Shown: piece after piece, positions 32,827 to 41,375 of the stretch
Position numbering within the stretch: the first letter of the stretch is position 1
How the letters are laid out: each line of letters starts with the position of its first letter
DNA from: Streptomyces ficellus
Lineage (GTDB): Bacteria; Actinomycetota; Actinomycetes; Streptomycetales; Streptomycetaceae
Direction of reading: 5' to 3'
Length of the DNA stretch: 64,000 nt
NCBI RefSeq assembly: GCF_009739905.1
Contig: NZ_CP034279.1
Location: 1,798,001-1,862,000 of the forward strand
Notes under the pieces: model-generated
What the model was told of the DNA's origin: nothing
Seen by the model: the letters and a program-made list of their open reading frames with translations, nothing else
Databases searched by the model: none
Program-made: the position numbers and the translations under genes

Positions 32827-34584
32827 CTAGTCGATCACCGGGGGCACAGCGCCTCGCCGCCGGCTTGCCCACGTCTGTTCGTCCTCGATCAGGTACTCGG
32901 GGCGGCTGGAGCCCGTCCGTTCCTGTTCGTCGTCACGGGACTGGCGCTGTCCCGGACGACCACCGCCGCCAGGGCCCGCTGCGGCGCCGCGCGGGGTTCC
33001 GACGATGCCGTTCGCGCTGGGCGTGCCTCGTCCTGCGGGACGTACGGGGCTATTGCCCTGGGCACCGATGACGCCGGACTGGCTGGGCCTAGCCGCCCCG
33101 GTACGACCCGTGGTCGCGCCCTCCGCGCCGATGACCGTGGCCCGGGGAATGCGCGGTCCGGTGGTGGAGCCGTTGGTCGCGCGCTGGGGCGTGCCACCGA
33201 CGATCCCGTTCGAGTGACCGGCACGAGGGGTGCCCGTGCCGCCCTGACGCCCGGGGGCGGTCTGTCCCGGCATGCCGGGGCGCCCGGTCACGGGATTGCC
33301 GCCCCCCGTCGCGGGGCGGCCGGTCGCCTGCTGCGCGCCGGGCATCCCCGGGCGTCCGACCGTAGGACCGGCGGAACGCCCGGTCGAAGACGTCGGCCCG
33401 TTCGTGGGTGTCGCCCGACCCACTGCCGGGCCGGTACGCCCGGTCTGGCCGGGCCCGCCGGTCCCCGTGACGGGAGAGCGACCGAGCGTGGGTTTGCCCT
33501 GGCCGCCACCGCCTCGGGGCACAGCGGGCGTGCCCTGGGCGCGGGACGGGGCGGGACGTACGGGACCGAAGTTCGTCGGCATGGGAGGCGGGTTGCCGGT
33601 GACCGGTCCGGTCGGGCCGGTCTGCGGGGGCTGCGTCACGGGGGCCGGCGCCGGCGTGGGGGCGGGAGGCGTCAGCACGCTGTCGATCTGCACGGACGTG
33701 TTCGGACCGACGACGCCCCTTGGCTTGTCGGTGAGTTCCACTCGCGGCGCACCGTCATCCGTGCCACCTTCTCCGCGGTCCGTATCAGGACCTGTGAAAG
33801 CTGCACGCGCCCCTTCAGCGCTGGTCGGACCGGTGCCCGCCGTCCGCTCGTCGACTCGCCCCAGCGGCGCCGGCACCGCCGCCGAGAGCGGCTTCGGTAC
33901 CGGCGGAGACTCCTGGGCCGCGAGATTGGTGTTGGAGACCGCGTAGAAGGAGGCCAGGCGGTTCATCTGGTTGATGGCTTCCTGGCGGTTCCTCTCCGCC
34001 TCGAGCGCCTGCTGGTACTCCTGGTTGTCCTGTCTGCGCTCCGCCGCCGTGAATGCCTCGGGCGGCTTCTTCTCGGCTCGGCCGTCGCGGGGCGGCTTGG
34101 AGTTGCGTACCGAGGTCAGGCCGATACTGGCGACCTCCATCTGCGTCCCCGCCACATTGGCGAACGTGGCCAGCTTGTAGGCGTAGTCGGCGATCCCGGC
34201 ACCGTACGAGCGGAAGGACTCCGCGCCCTCGCCCTTCCAGTCCGGCGCGGCGACGGCGGATGCCAGGTCCTTCGCCGCCTGGTTCAGGGCCTTCGTGGCG
34301 TTCTTGAGGACTACGGAAGCAGCTTCCAGGTCTGCCGGTTTCGCACTGTCGAGGAGGTCGAGCATGGCGTTGAGTTGCGCATCCTCGAAGTCGGTTCTGC
34401 CGTAGAGGCTGTCTCCGGCCTTACCGCCGCGGAAGAATCCGTCCAGGAGGCTGGAGGTCCGCTCGAACACGTCGGTGGCGACGAATTCGTTGACGATGCC
34501 GTTGTGCTGCGCCTGCTGCTTGTCCGTGAAGTCCTTCGCCTGCTGCTCGGGCGTCAACGGCTTCGACTGCTTTTCTTCACCCAT
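32827..34584 (-). CDS. WXG-domain protein with long Pro/Gly/Thr-rich tail (PPE-like role)
   Basis: A 585-residue product. Residues 1-210 are helical and contain a WXG turn, Trp116-Lys-Gly118 (PDWKGEGAESF), within a WXG100-like hairpin. Residues 250-550 are low complexity with recurring VTGRPGMPG/TPxG-type units and are surely disordered. The last 25 residues (EYLIEDEQTWASRRRG...) are ordered and look conserved-type, perhaps a recognition tail. The layout resembles mycobacterial PPE/Esp substrates. It lies 6 bases downstream of the next small helical gene, its likely dimer partner, and upstream of mycosin 1. Confidence 0.85.
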   Translation of the reverse strand: MGEEKQSKPLTPEQQAKDFTDKQQAQHNGIVNEFVATDVFERTSSLLDGFFRGGKAGDSLYGRTDFEDAQLNAMLDLLDSAKPADLEAASVVLKNATKALNQAAKDLASAVAAPDWKGEGAESFRSYGAGIADYAYKLATFANVAGTQMEVASIGLTSVRNSKPPRDGRAEKKPPEAFTAAERRQDNQEYQQALEAERNRQEAINQMNRLASFYAVSNTNLAAQESPPVPKPLSAAVPAPLGRVDERTAGTGPTSAEGARAAFTGPDTDRGEGGTDDGAPRVELTDKPRGVVGPNTSVQIDSVLTPPAPTPAPAPVTQPPQTGPTGPVTGNPPPMPTNFGPVRPAPSRAQGTPAVPRGGGGQGKPTLGRSPVTGTGGPGQTGRTGPAVGRATPTNGPTSSTGRSAGPTVGRPGMPGAQQATGRPATGGGNPVTGRPGMPGQTAPGRQGGTGTPRAGHSNGIVGGTPQRATNGSTTGPRIPRATVIGAEGATTGRTGAARPSQSGVIGAQGNSPVRPAGRGTPSANGIVGTPRGAAAGPGGGGRPGQRQSRDDEQERTGSSRPEYLIEDEQTWASRRRGAVPPVID

Positions 34585-34590
34585 GAGTGG

Positions 34591-35043
34591 TCACTCCAGA
34601 CCCGTCGTGCCGCTGGTGCCGTCCTGGAGCTTCGGCCCTGGCGCCTTGGTCTTGGCCTGTTCCTGCTCCTTCGCCCGCTCCGCCGCGTCGTACTCCTTGC
34701 TGAGACGGGCCTTGATCTCGTGGAATCGCCGACGCTTCTCCTCGTCGACGTTGTCGTAGCCGACGTCCGCCGCGTGCACGGCGATGCGGAGCATCTCGAT
34801 CTGGTCGCCCAGAGACTTGGACAAGCGGACCAGCGCGGTGTGAACGCGGTTGTACTGGTCGAAGAAGTCGTTCGCCTCGGCGAAGTTGATGCTCTCGGCG
34901 TGTCCGAGCGAACTACGGGTCACACGCTCCATGGCGACCTGGCGATTGCCGCCCGCGCCGCCCTCGAACTCCGTCAGCAGCGTGTTCACGGTCTTCTGGA
35001 ACGTCGTCAGCGCGCCAACTCCGCGCCGGAGGTCACCTGCCAC
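34591..35043 (-). CDS. small helical ESX-associated protein
   Basis: A 150-residue product made almost entirely of helices (LTTFQKTVNTLLTEFEG...IEMLRIAVHAADVGYDNVDEEKRRRFHEIKARLSKEYDAAERA) with a charged, coiled-coil-prone C-terminal half. There is no WxG motif and no known family that I recognise. GTG start with a GGGGG-rich ribosome-binding site. It is the first gene of the operon running through the WXG/Pro-rich protein, mycosin 1, esxB and esxA, and lies directly behind the promoter candidate at 35124-35152. It may pair with the next gene product as PE proteins pair with PPE. Confidence 0.8.
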   Translation of the reverse strand: MAGDLRRGVGALTTFQKTVNTLLTEFEGGAGGNRQVAMERVTRSSLGHAESINFAEANDFFDQYNRVHTALVRLSKSLGDQIEMLRIAVHAADVGYDNVDEEKRRRFHEIKARLSKEYDAAERAKEQEQAKTKAPGPKLQDGTSGTTGLE

Positions 35044-35104
35044 GACTGCCCCCGTACACCACTCCGTCGAGCACGATGCTCAATCCTCCCCGTTTGCTTC
35101 AGCT

Positions 35105-35152
35105 GACACTCAGTGTCGTTGTCACTCTAATCTTTGGGTACGACAGTCCCAA
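35105..35152 (-). promoter_or_regulatory. candidate promoter and palindromic operator of the esx operon
   Basis: On the minus strand a -35 TTGGGA (35147-35152) and -10 TAGAGT (35124-35129) are separated by exactly 17 bases. Just downstream, over the expected start point, is the palindrome GACACT-C-AGTGTC (35105-35117). The -10 region also reads AGTGACAACGACACT, close to the AGTGA...TCACT form of BldD boxes in Streptomyces. It precedes the gene at 34591-35043 by 60-110 bases. Prediction only. Confidence 0.5.
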
Positions 35153-35164
35153 GCGCCTTACCCG

Positions 35165-36430
35165 TCACTCCACTTGCCCGCCGTGCGCCTGCAACCGTGC
35201 AACGCGTCTCGCGCGGCGTCGGGAGTCGCGGAGGGCGACCGCCACGCCCGCGAGTGCGGCGACCAGGACGCCGCCGCCGATGACCACGTACGTGGCGAGG
35301 CGGGCGTTGCGCTGGTCGGGGGTTTCGCCGAGGTGGAGTTCGGCGGGGGTGGGGGCTTCGGCGCGGGTGACGCCCTCGTGGGCGACCGGGGCCTCGATGG
35401 GCTTGTCGTCCTCCGTGAGGGCGCGGACCGGGTCGACGACGCCCCAGCCGACGAGCCGGTCGTGACCGGCGACCGAACGCTCGGCGGTCTGCTGGATCTG
35501 GGCGACGATCTGCTTCTGCGTCCAGTCCTGGTGCTTGCTCTTGATGAGCGCCGCGAGGCCCGCCACGTACGGGGCGGAGAAGCTGGTGCCGTTGTCCGCG
35601 CAGTGGCCGCCGCCGGGGACGGTGGAGACCATGTCGACGCCCGGTGCCGCGACGCCGACGAAGTCGCCCGACTGCGAGAAGGCCGCGCGTTCGTTGTTGC
35701 GGTCGGCGGCGGCCACGGCCAGCACTCCGTCGAACGAGGCGGGGTACGTCTCCTTGACGTTGCCGCCGAGGCCGTCGTTGCCCGCCGAGGCGACGACCAC
35801 GATGTTCTCGGCCAGGGCCGCGTCCACCGCTTCCTGAAGGGCCGGGGCGGGCTTCACCGCCTTGGCGGTGTCCTGCGAGATGTTGATGACGTCGGCTTCT
35901 TCGTCGATGGCGTGCCTGATGGCGGTCGCCAGGGTCTCGGCGGTGCCGTGTCCGTCGGCGTCGTTCTGCTGGATCGGGATGATCGTGGCGTCGGGCGCGA
36001 GGCCGACGAAGCCGGTGCCCTTGGCCGGGCGGGCGGCGACGATGCCGGCGACCTTGGTGCCGTGGCCCACGGTGTCCGTGGTGCCGTCCTCCTTGCCGCG
36101 TTCGATCTTGTTGCCGTTCTCGTCCTTGATGCCCTTGGGAATCAGGTTGATGCCGCTTTTGCTGTCGACGGCCTTCGTCAGCTGCGGGTTCTTGACGTCG
36201 ACGCCGGTGTCGATGACGGCGACCCGTACGTCCTTGCCGGTGGACTGTTTCCACAGCTCGTCCAGCAGGACGCGTTGCAGCGCCCAGGGGCGGCCCTCGT
36301 ACTTCTTGCCCGGGAAGGTGCACTGGGTGCTGTCGTCCGCGACGGCCGGGGGCGCGGGCACGGTGACGAGGGCCAGCGCGGTGGCGGCCGCGGCCGTCAC
36401 CAGGCGGCCGTAGGGGTGGGTGTGGGTCAT
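35165..36430 (-). CDS. mycP: mycosin-type subtilisin protease (S8), ESX-associated, copy 2
   Basis: A 421-residue mycosin with signal peptide (to about 31), triad Asp74 (VIDTGV), His123 (VGHGTKVAG) and Ser283 (GTSFSAP), and a C-terminal membrane helix (YVVIGGGVLVAALAGVAVAL) followed by basic residues. Cys37 near the N-terminus and Cys277 ahead of the serine loop are placed as in mycosins that carry a clamp disulfide. It lies 16 bases downstream of eccB, the usual position for the core mycosin, so I take this copy as MycP proper. Mycobacterial mycosins are needed for complex stability apart from proteolysis. Confidence 0.94.
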   Translation of the reverse strand: MTHTHPYGRLVTAAAATALALVTVPAPPAVADDSTQCTFPGKKYEGRPWALQRVLLDELWKQSTGKDVRVAVIDTGVDVKNPQLTKAVDSKSGINLIPKGIKDENGNKIERGKEDGTTDTVGHGTKVAGIVAARPAKGTGFVGLAPDATIIPIQQNDADGHGTAETLATAIRHAIDEEADVINISQDTAKAVKPAPALQEAVDAALAENIVVVASAGNDGLGGNVKETYPASFDGVLAVAAADRNNERAAFSQSGDFVGVAAPGVDMVSTVPGGGHCADNGTSFSAPYVAGLAALIKSKHQDWTQKQIVAQIQQTAERSVAGHDRLVGWGVVDPVRALTEDDKPIEAPVAHEGVTRAEAPTPAELHLGETPDQRNARLATYVVIGGGVLVAALAGVAVALRDSRRRARRVARLQAHGGQVE

Positions 36431-36446
36431 GTGCGCCGTCCCGCCC

Positions 36447-37973
36447 TCAGGATCCCTGCGGCTGGCGTGCCGCGCCGGTGGACAGCCGGGGGCCGGTCGG
36501 CAGGAAGGTCGACCAGGCGGCGGGCACCGGTACCGGGTCCACGCCCTTGTAGCCGAGCCGGTTCTGGGCCTGCTGCGCCTCCTGCTCGCGCGCCCGCTTC
36601 TCCTCCTTGGAGCCGGACGAGCCGATGCCCGCGTCGGCCGTGGCGCTGTCGCCGTTGGACTGCATCGCGTACCGCAGGCCGGTGTCGGTGACGAGGAAGA
36701 GGAAGCCCGAGTCGGTGGTGGAGCCCTTGAACTGCCGGAACAACTGGCCCGACCCGGGCGTGACGTAGGCGCTGCTGGAACCGGTGGGCAGGGTGGCGGG
36801 GAAGTCGCTGCCCGCCCAGGTGCTCAGCGTGGTCGCTCCGGTGTCGCCGTCGACCTCGCGGAGCACGTTGCACACGGTGTTGCGGCTGCCGTCGGCGATG
36901 CCGGCCTCGTTGACGGGCTTGGGGGCGTACTCCGGCCACTTCTTGTCGTCGCCGAACGCCTCGCCCGGCTCGAAGGCACCGGCGCTGACCGACTTGGCCT
37001 GCCCCGCCTGCCCCAGGCCGATCAGCTCACGGCTGTTGAGGAGGAGCTTGGCCATGAAGTCGGAGACAGGAGCGACCCGTCCCTTCAGGACGACGTAGTG
37101 CTGCTTCTTCGTGCCGTCCGTGGCGATGAGGACCGTGCCCACCTCGTTGTCGTCGTCGTCGAGCAGCCCGGGTACTCCGGCGGGCTCGCCGGCCTGGCCG
37201 GGGACGGTGGGGAAGGTGATGGTGTCGCCCCGGTGGAGGGTGTCGAGCCAGGCGGCGGACACGCGCTGGGCGGCGCGGCCCTGTCCGACCAGCTGACGCA
37301 GGAGCAGCTCGTCCTTCTTCACCGGGTACGCGGTGCCCCCGGCGTCCACCACGTAGCGGGCCTTGTCGGGGCCTTCCACGTACAGGAGTTCACCACCGCG
37401 CAGGCGGCTCGCGCCCTCGGTCCTGTTCTCCTCGCGGTCGGCGAAGACGAACGCGGCCTTCTGGATGGCCCGGCCGCCCTCTCCGGGGCGTTCGCACACC
37501 GCCCAGCGCTTGGCCGCGCCGGCCTCCTTGGCGTCGGGCAGCCGGTCTGGGGCGTAGGGGATGCCGAGGGTGGCGCCGTGCGGGATCTTGCCGTTGTCGA
37601 GCACCGACTCGTCGACGTTGATGACCTTGCCCTTGTCGGGGAGCAGCAGGAGCTTCGCCGAGGACATGTTGAGGACCGGGTGGAGTTGCTTCTTGTCGCC
37701 GGTCTTCAGCACCACGTACCGCGTGGTCGACTTGCTGGCGATGATGACGTTCTCACCGGGGGTGTCCCACTGCTTGGGCGCCACCGGCTTGAACATGCCC
37801 CACGCCGCGAAGACGGCGAGGACCACCGCGCCGACGATGGCTCCCGGCAGCACCGCTCGCAGCGGACGAGGAGCGCCCTCCTCTGAGCCGGTGGTGTTCG
37901 GCTGCACGAACTGCGCAACAAGCCTCCGCTTTGCGAAGGTATAGGCGTTGAGTTCGTCCCGTCGTGATGCCAT
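36447..37973 (-). CDS. eccB: type VII secretion protein EccB
   Basis: A core ESX membrane component. The 508-residue product has a short cytoplasmic part (MASRRDELNAYTFAKRRLVAQFVQP), one transmembrane helix (about residues 42-65) and a large extracytoplasmic region with the repeated beta modules typical of EccB. The start at 37973 matches the conserved family N-terminus and has GAGGGG about 10 bases upstream; the frame is open upstream but encodes nothing similar. First gene of the eccB-mycP unit and divergent from eccE. Confidence 0.95.
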   Translation of the reverse strand: MASRRDELNAYTFAKRRLVAQFVQPNTTGSEEGAPRPLRAVLPGAIVGAVVLAVFAAWGMFKPVAPKQWDTPGENVIIASKSTTRYVVLKTGDKKQLHPVLNMSSAKLLLLPDKGKVINVDESVLDNGKIPHGATLGIPYAPDRLPDAKEAGAAKRWAVCERPGEGGRAIQKAAFVFADREENRTEGASRLRGGELLYVEGPDKARYVVDAGGTAYPVKKDELLLRQLVGQGRAAQRVSAAWLDTLHRGDTITFPTVPGQAGEPAGVPGLLDDDDNEVGTVLIATDGTKKQHYVVLKGRVAPVSDFMAKLLLNSRELIGLGQAGQAKSVSAGAFEPGEAFGDDKKWPEYAPKPVNEAGIADGSRNTVCNVLREVDGDTGATTLSTWAGSDFPATLPTGSSSAYVTPGSGQLFRQFKGSTTDSGFLFLVTDTGLRYAMQSNGDSATADAGIGSSGSKEEKRAREQEAQQAQNRLGYKGVDPVPVPAAWSTFLPTGPRLSTGAARQPQGS

Positions 37974-38154
37974 TTGTCCGCTGCCCCTCATCCCCTCTGG
38001 GCGACCAGGTTCCCACACGCATCGAAAACCGCTGCCGTCGCACCGAGCACTACTATGCCTGCTGGCGCTTGCGTCTCCCCGCTCAGGTAGGGTGATCGCC
38101 CGGTCAACGCCCATGAGAATTTGGCAATTGCGGACACGAGGGGGCAACGCGGCG
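37974..38154. promoter_or_regulatory. divergent eccB/eccE intergenic region
   Basis: 181 bp between two divergently read core ESX genes. It must hold both promoters. TAGGGT at about 38088-38093 (plus) and TAGTAG on the minus strand near 38050 are possible -10 hexamers without good -35 partners. No palindrome longer than 5 bp stood out. Confidence 0.35.
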
Positions 38155-39600
38155 ATGGGTACGGCGACGCGCGCGCGAAGTGGGCGGACATCCGAACGGG
38201 CCCCCGGCACTTCCCGACGGCAACGGAGTAACGGCGGCAGCGACACGGCACGTGGCGGCGGTGACAACGGGCCTCGCGGCGGCCGCGGCAACACCCGCAA
38301 CGGCGACGCACGACGCAACGGCCGGCCCGACGACAGACCCAACGCCCGGTCCGCGTCCGCGGTTCGGGAGATCCCCGCGACGACCACACTGCGCCCCCTC
38401 GCACGCACCAGCCGCGTCGGACCCTTCCAGCTGCGGCAGTTGGTCCTGGTGGAGGCGGCGCTCGCACTGGCGGCGACCGGAGTCGCCCTCGGCGGGCTCT
38501 GGCTCGTCCCCACCTGCGCCGCCGCCTGCCTCCTCGTCCTGTTCGCCGTGATCCGCCGCCGCGGCCAGGCACTTCAGGACTGGCTGTCCACCGCACTCGC
38601 CCTCCGCTCCCGCAGGCGCAACGCCACGGTCCCCACCCCCGACGCCGACCCCACGCTCGCGAGCGTCGCGGAGAGCGTCCCTGGCTTCCGCCCGTTCCCC
38701 TACGTCGACCGCGAGCGCCGCACCGTCGGCATGCTGGGCGACGGGACCTTCCTGACCGCGGTCGTGCGGATCGAGGCCCAGGGAGCCGGACTGCGCCCCG
38801 CCTCCGGCGCCCGCGCACTGCCCCTTTCGGTACTCGGCGACGCCCTCGCCGTCGACGACATCGCTCTGGAATCCGTGCAGTTGGTGCAGCAGGTGCGGCC
38901 GGCCCCCGCTCCGCACCTGCCCCAGCAGGCCGTGGCGCGGCTGTCGTACGCACCGCTGCACGAGCGGACCGGGGCGCCCGCGCTGCGCATGACCTGGGTG
39001 GCCCTCAAGCTGGACCCGGAGCTGTGCGCGGAGGCCGTCAAGGCGCGCGGCGGCGGCGTCGAGGGCGCGCAGCGCTGCCTGGTGCGCGCCGCCGACCACG
39101 TGGCGAGCCGGATGACCGGGGCCGGTTTCCAGGCCGCCGTCCTGGACCAGGAGGAGCTCAACTCCACCATCGCCACAGCCGCTTGCGCGAATCCGCGGCT
39201 CGCGGCGCGGGCGTCCCAGCCCGGAGCGGCACCGCAGCGCCGTACGGCCGAGACGTCACGGGTGTGGCGGTGCGACGACCGCTGGCACACCACGTACGCC
39301 GTCGGCCGCTGGCCCGAGCTGGGCCGGGGCGCGACGCCGCTGCCCAAGCTGGTGTCGCTGCTCACCTCCGTACCGGCGTACGCGACCACGGTCAGCTTCA
39401 CCCTGCGCCGCGGCACCCGCCAGGGCGCGACGAACGTCCGCGGCCACATCCGCATCACCGGCGGCTCCGACACCGAACTCGTCGGCGTGCGGCGCGCGTT
39501 GGAGCAGGCCGCCCGGGCCGCGAAGGTGGGCCTCCAGCGGTTGGACCGCGAACAGCTGCCGGGCGTGCTGGCGACGCTGCCGCTGGGAGGTGGCCGCTGA
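38155..39600 (+). CDS. eccE: type VII secretion protein EccE
   Basis: A peripheral membrane component of the ESX core. The 481-residue product has an N-terminal Arg/Gly/Asn-rich segment (about 1-75), two adjacent transmembrane helices (VLVEAALALAATGVALGGLW and the next, about 97-140), and a soluble region with the PFPYVDRERRTVGMLGDGTFL motif typical of EccE. I chose the ATG at 38155 (GAGGGGG upstream); the ATG at 38113 in the same frame is an alternative. Its TGA shares one base with the ATG of the following gene. Confidence 0.88.
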   Translation: MGTATRARSGRTSERAPGTSRRQRSNGGSDTARGGGDNGPRGGRGNTRNGDARRNGRPDDRPNARSASAVREIPATTTLRPLARTSRVGPFQLRQLVLVEAALALAATGVALGGLWLVPTCAAACLLVLFAVIRRRGQALQDWLSTALALRSRRRNATVPTPDADPTLASVAESVPGFRPFPYVDRERRTVGMLGDGTFLTAVVRIEAQGAGLRPASGARALPLSVLGDALAVDDIALESVQLVQQVRPAPAPHLPQQAVARLSYAPLHERTGAPALRMTWVALKLDPELCAEAVKARGGGVEGAQRCLVRAADHVASRMTGAGFQAAVLDQEELNSTIATAACANPRLAARASQPGAAPQRRTAETSRVWRCDDRWHTTYAVGRWPELGRGATPLPKLVSLLTSVPAYATTVSFTLRRGTRQGATNVRGHIRITGGSDTELVGVRRALEQAARAAKVGLQRLDREQLPGVLATLPLGGGR

Positions 39601-40352
39601 TGGCCCGCACGGCTTCCGCACGCGGCTCCCGCGGATCGCGCGCCGCCCGCGCATCCCGCGGCCTTCGGGGCCTGTTCGGCCCGGGCCACGCCGGGCACAG
39701 CGTGGTCACCGACCACCTCGGCGCGCTGCCCCTGCCCGTCGGCGACGACGGCGTGGTCATCGGCGACGACGCGGAGGGCCGCCCCCAGCTGGTCGGCTTC
39801 CACCGCTCGACCCCCTACGACGTACTCCTCATCGGCGGTCTGTGGACGGCGCAGGTGCTCGCCCTGCGCGCCGCCGGCACCGGGGCGCGGGTGGCCGTGG
39901 AGACGGGACGCCCGCGGGAGTGGACCACCCTGTCGCAGTCCGCGGGCGCCGGGCTCGACTGCGTCACCCTGCACGACGTGGGCCGCGTCCCGCCCATGGG
40001 GGCGACCGTCGGAAGCCCGGTCGTCGTCGTACGGGACTGCGGTATGCGGCCGCCGCGCGGACGCGTGGTGTCGTCGCCATGGCAGTCCGTCCTCACGCTG
40101 CTGCCCTACCTGAGCCCCGTCGCACCCCGGCTGATGCGGACGTCGACGCTCGTGGGCGTCCAGCGGGTGTCGCCGCAGGAGGCCCAGCAGATCGGCCGGA
40201 TACTCGGCCTGCACCCGACGGAGACGGAGGCACTGCCGACCCTGGCGGACGGCGTCACCCTCTGGTGCGCCGGGCGGGAGCGGCACTGGGTGATGACGAG
40301 TGCCACGGACGCGGAGTCGGGCCTGCTGGGCATGCCCCGGCGGATGGACTGA
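39600..40352 (+). CDS. hypothetical protein coupled to eccE
   Basis: A 250-residue product with an Arg/Ala/Ser-rich N-terminus (about 1-28) and then a soluble alpha/beta domain (GALPLPVGDDGVVIGDDAEGRPQLVGF...VLLIGGLWTAQVLALRAAGTGARVAVET). I do not recognise a family. It has no signal peptide or membrane helix. The start overlaps the eccE stop (TGATG), so expression is coupled; it is probably a cytoplasmic accessory of the EccE side of the complex. Confidence 0.8.
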   Translation: MARTASARGSRGSRAARASRGLRGLFGPGHAGHSVVTDHLGALPLPVGDDGVVIGDDAEGRPQLVGFHRSTPYDVLLIGGLWTAQVLALRAAGTGARVAVETGRPREWTTLSQSAGAGLDCVTLHDVGRVPPMGATVGSPVVVVRDCGMRPPRGRVVSSPWQSVLTLLPYLSPVAPRLMRTSTLVGVQRVSPQEAQQIGRILGLHPTETEALPTLADGVTLWCAGRERHWVMTSATDAESGLLGMPRRMD

Positions 40353-40758
40353 CCGCGAGCGGGGCCGACCAGGGCGGGGCGGACCGGCGCGGGCCGGACC
40401 GGCCGCTGGCCTGAATGCGGCGGGTCGGCCTGACCGCGGCGGGTTGGCCTGACCGCGGGGGGCTGGCCTGACCGGCGGCGGGTTGGCCTGACCGGCGGCG
40501 GGCCGGAGTCAGCACCATGGGCCGGGCTCACCACCGCGGGGTGGACCGGCGGCGCCTGTCGCGCCTCCCTCCACCGGGTGACGCGGTACGCGCGCGGCCG
40601 CGCGCTGGGGCACCGATCCGCGGAAGCACTCCCTCCCACGGCGCTGAGCTGGCCTAGGATGCCCGTGGTGACGCTTGGGCTGCACACAACTACGCGCCGC
40701 CACAGGGCGTTTGTCCACGCCCGTCCGTTCAGCCTGGCCGCAAGTGAAGGGAACCGTG
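40353..40758. other. intergenic region with tandem repeat
   Basis: 406 bp without a credible gene. The first 150 bases are low complexity and contain the tandem repeat listed separately; the rest leads into the DUF397 gene. I see no terminator with a clean stem after 40352 and no consensus promoter. Confidence 0.6.
40404..40502. repeat. 19-20 bp tandem repeat, about five copies
   Basis: Head-to-tail copies of TTGGCCTGACCGGCGGCGGG; the last two units are nearly identical and earlier ones vary by a few bases (for example TCGGCCTGACCGCGGCGGG). It lies between the eccE operon and the DUF397 gene and encodes nothing in any strand that looks like protein. Confidence 0.85.
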
Positions 40759-40992
40759 ATGGGTAGCGCAGAGGAGAAGGACGCGCTGTACGCACTCGAC
40801 ATCTCCGGCGTCGAGTGGCACGGCGCCCCGGGTACGAGCGCGGACGAGGAACGCGTGGAGATCGCGTACCTTCCGGGCGGCGCCGTCGCCATGCGCTCGT
40901 CCCTCGAACCGGAAACCGTCCTGCGGTACACCGAGGCCGAGTGGGAGGCCTTCGTGCTCGGTGCGCGGGACGGCGAGTTCGACCTGAACTGA
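40759..40992 (+). CDS. DUF397 domain protein (orphan)
   Basis: A 77-residue product containing a DUF397 domain (ISGVEWHGAPG...VEIAYLPGGAVAMRSS...EAFVLGARDGEF). These small acidic proteins usually lie next to an XRE-family regulator and are thought to work with it in Streptomyces development. No such regulator gene is adjacent here, which is atypical. AAGGGA lies 6 bases before the ATG. It stands alone between the eccE operon and the ParA-like gene. Confidence 0.88.
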   Translation: MGSAEEKDALYALDISGVEWHGAPGTSADEERVEIAYLPGGAVAMRSSLEPETVLRYTEAEWEAFVLGARDGEFDLN

Positions 40993-41375
40993 CGCACCCC
41001 GCCCGCCCGGCGTCGCGCCCGGCCCGGCGCGCTCACGTCCCGCTGCGGCCGAGACCCGATCGTTGGGGAGCGTACGCCGATCGGATCGGGCGCCCGACTT
41101 CCGCCGGCTTCCACCGCATTGCGCCCGTTTCCACGCCCCCCGGCCCTCACGCTCCGCCGCATCGGGGTCACATGAGGGCAGCACCGGGGGCGGGGCCGGG
41201 AGGGCGACGACGGGCGGGCCTGCCGGGCGGGTGGTGTTGGCGATTAGGGTGGGTGGGGGCGCGGTACGGCCGGCGGTGATGCCGCCGCGCCCCCGGGGGA
41301 GAGCCGGGCCGATCGGAACAACGGTGGCCCCCACCCACGACGGCACAAGGGTGCTCGACCACACCAGGAGGCAAA
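40993..41375. other. intergenic region upstream of the ParA-like gene
   Basis: 383 bp, very GC-rich. The last 30 bases carry AGGAGG 5 bases before the GTG of the next gene. A GATTAGGGT string at about 41244-41252 could be a -10 region. No hairpin, repeat or gene that I can support. Confidence 0.5.

Noticed and set aside
36427-36939. Minus-strand frame of 170 codons overlapping the eccB 3' end
   Set aside because: It lies out of frame within eccB and is Arg/Gly/His-rich shadow sequence.
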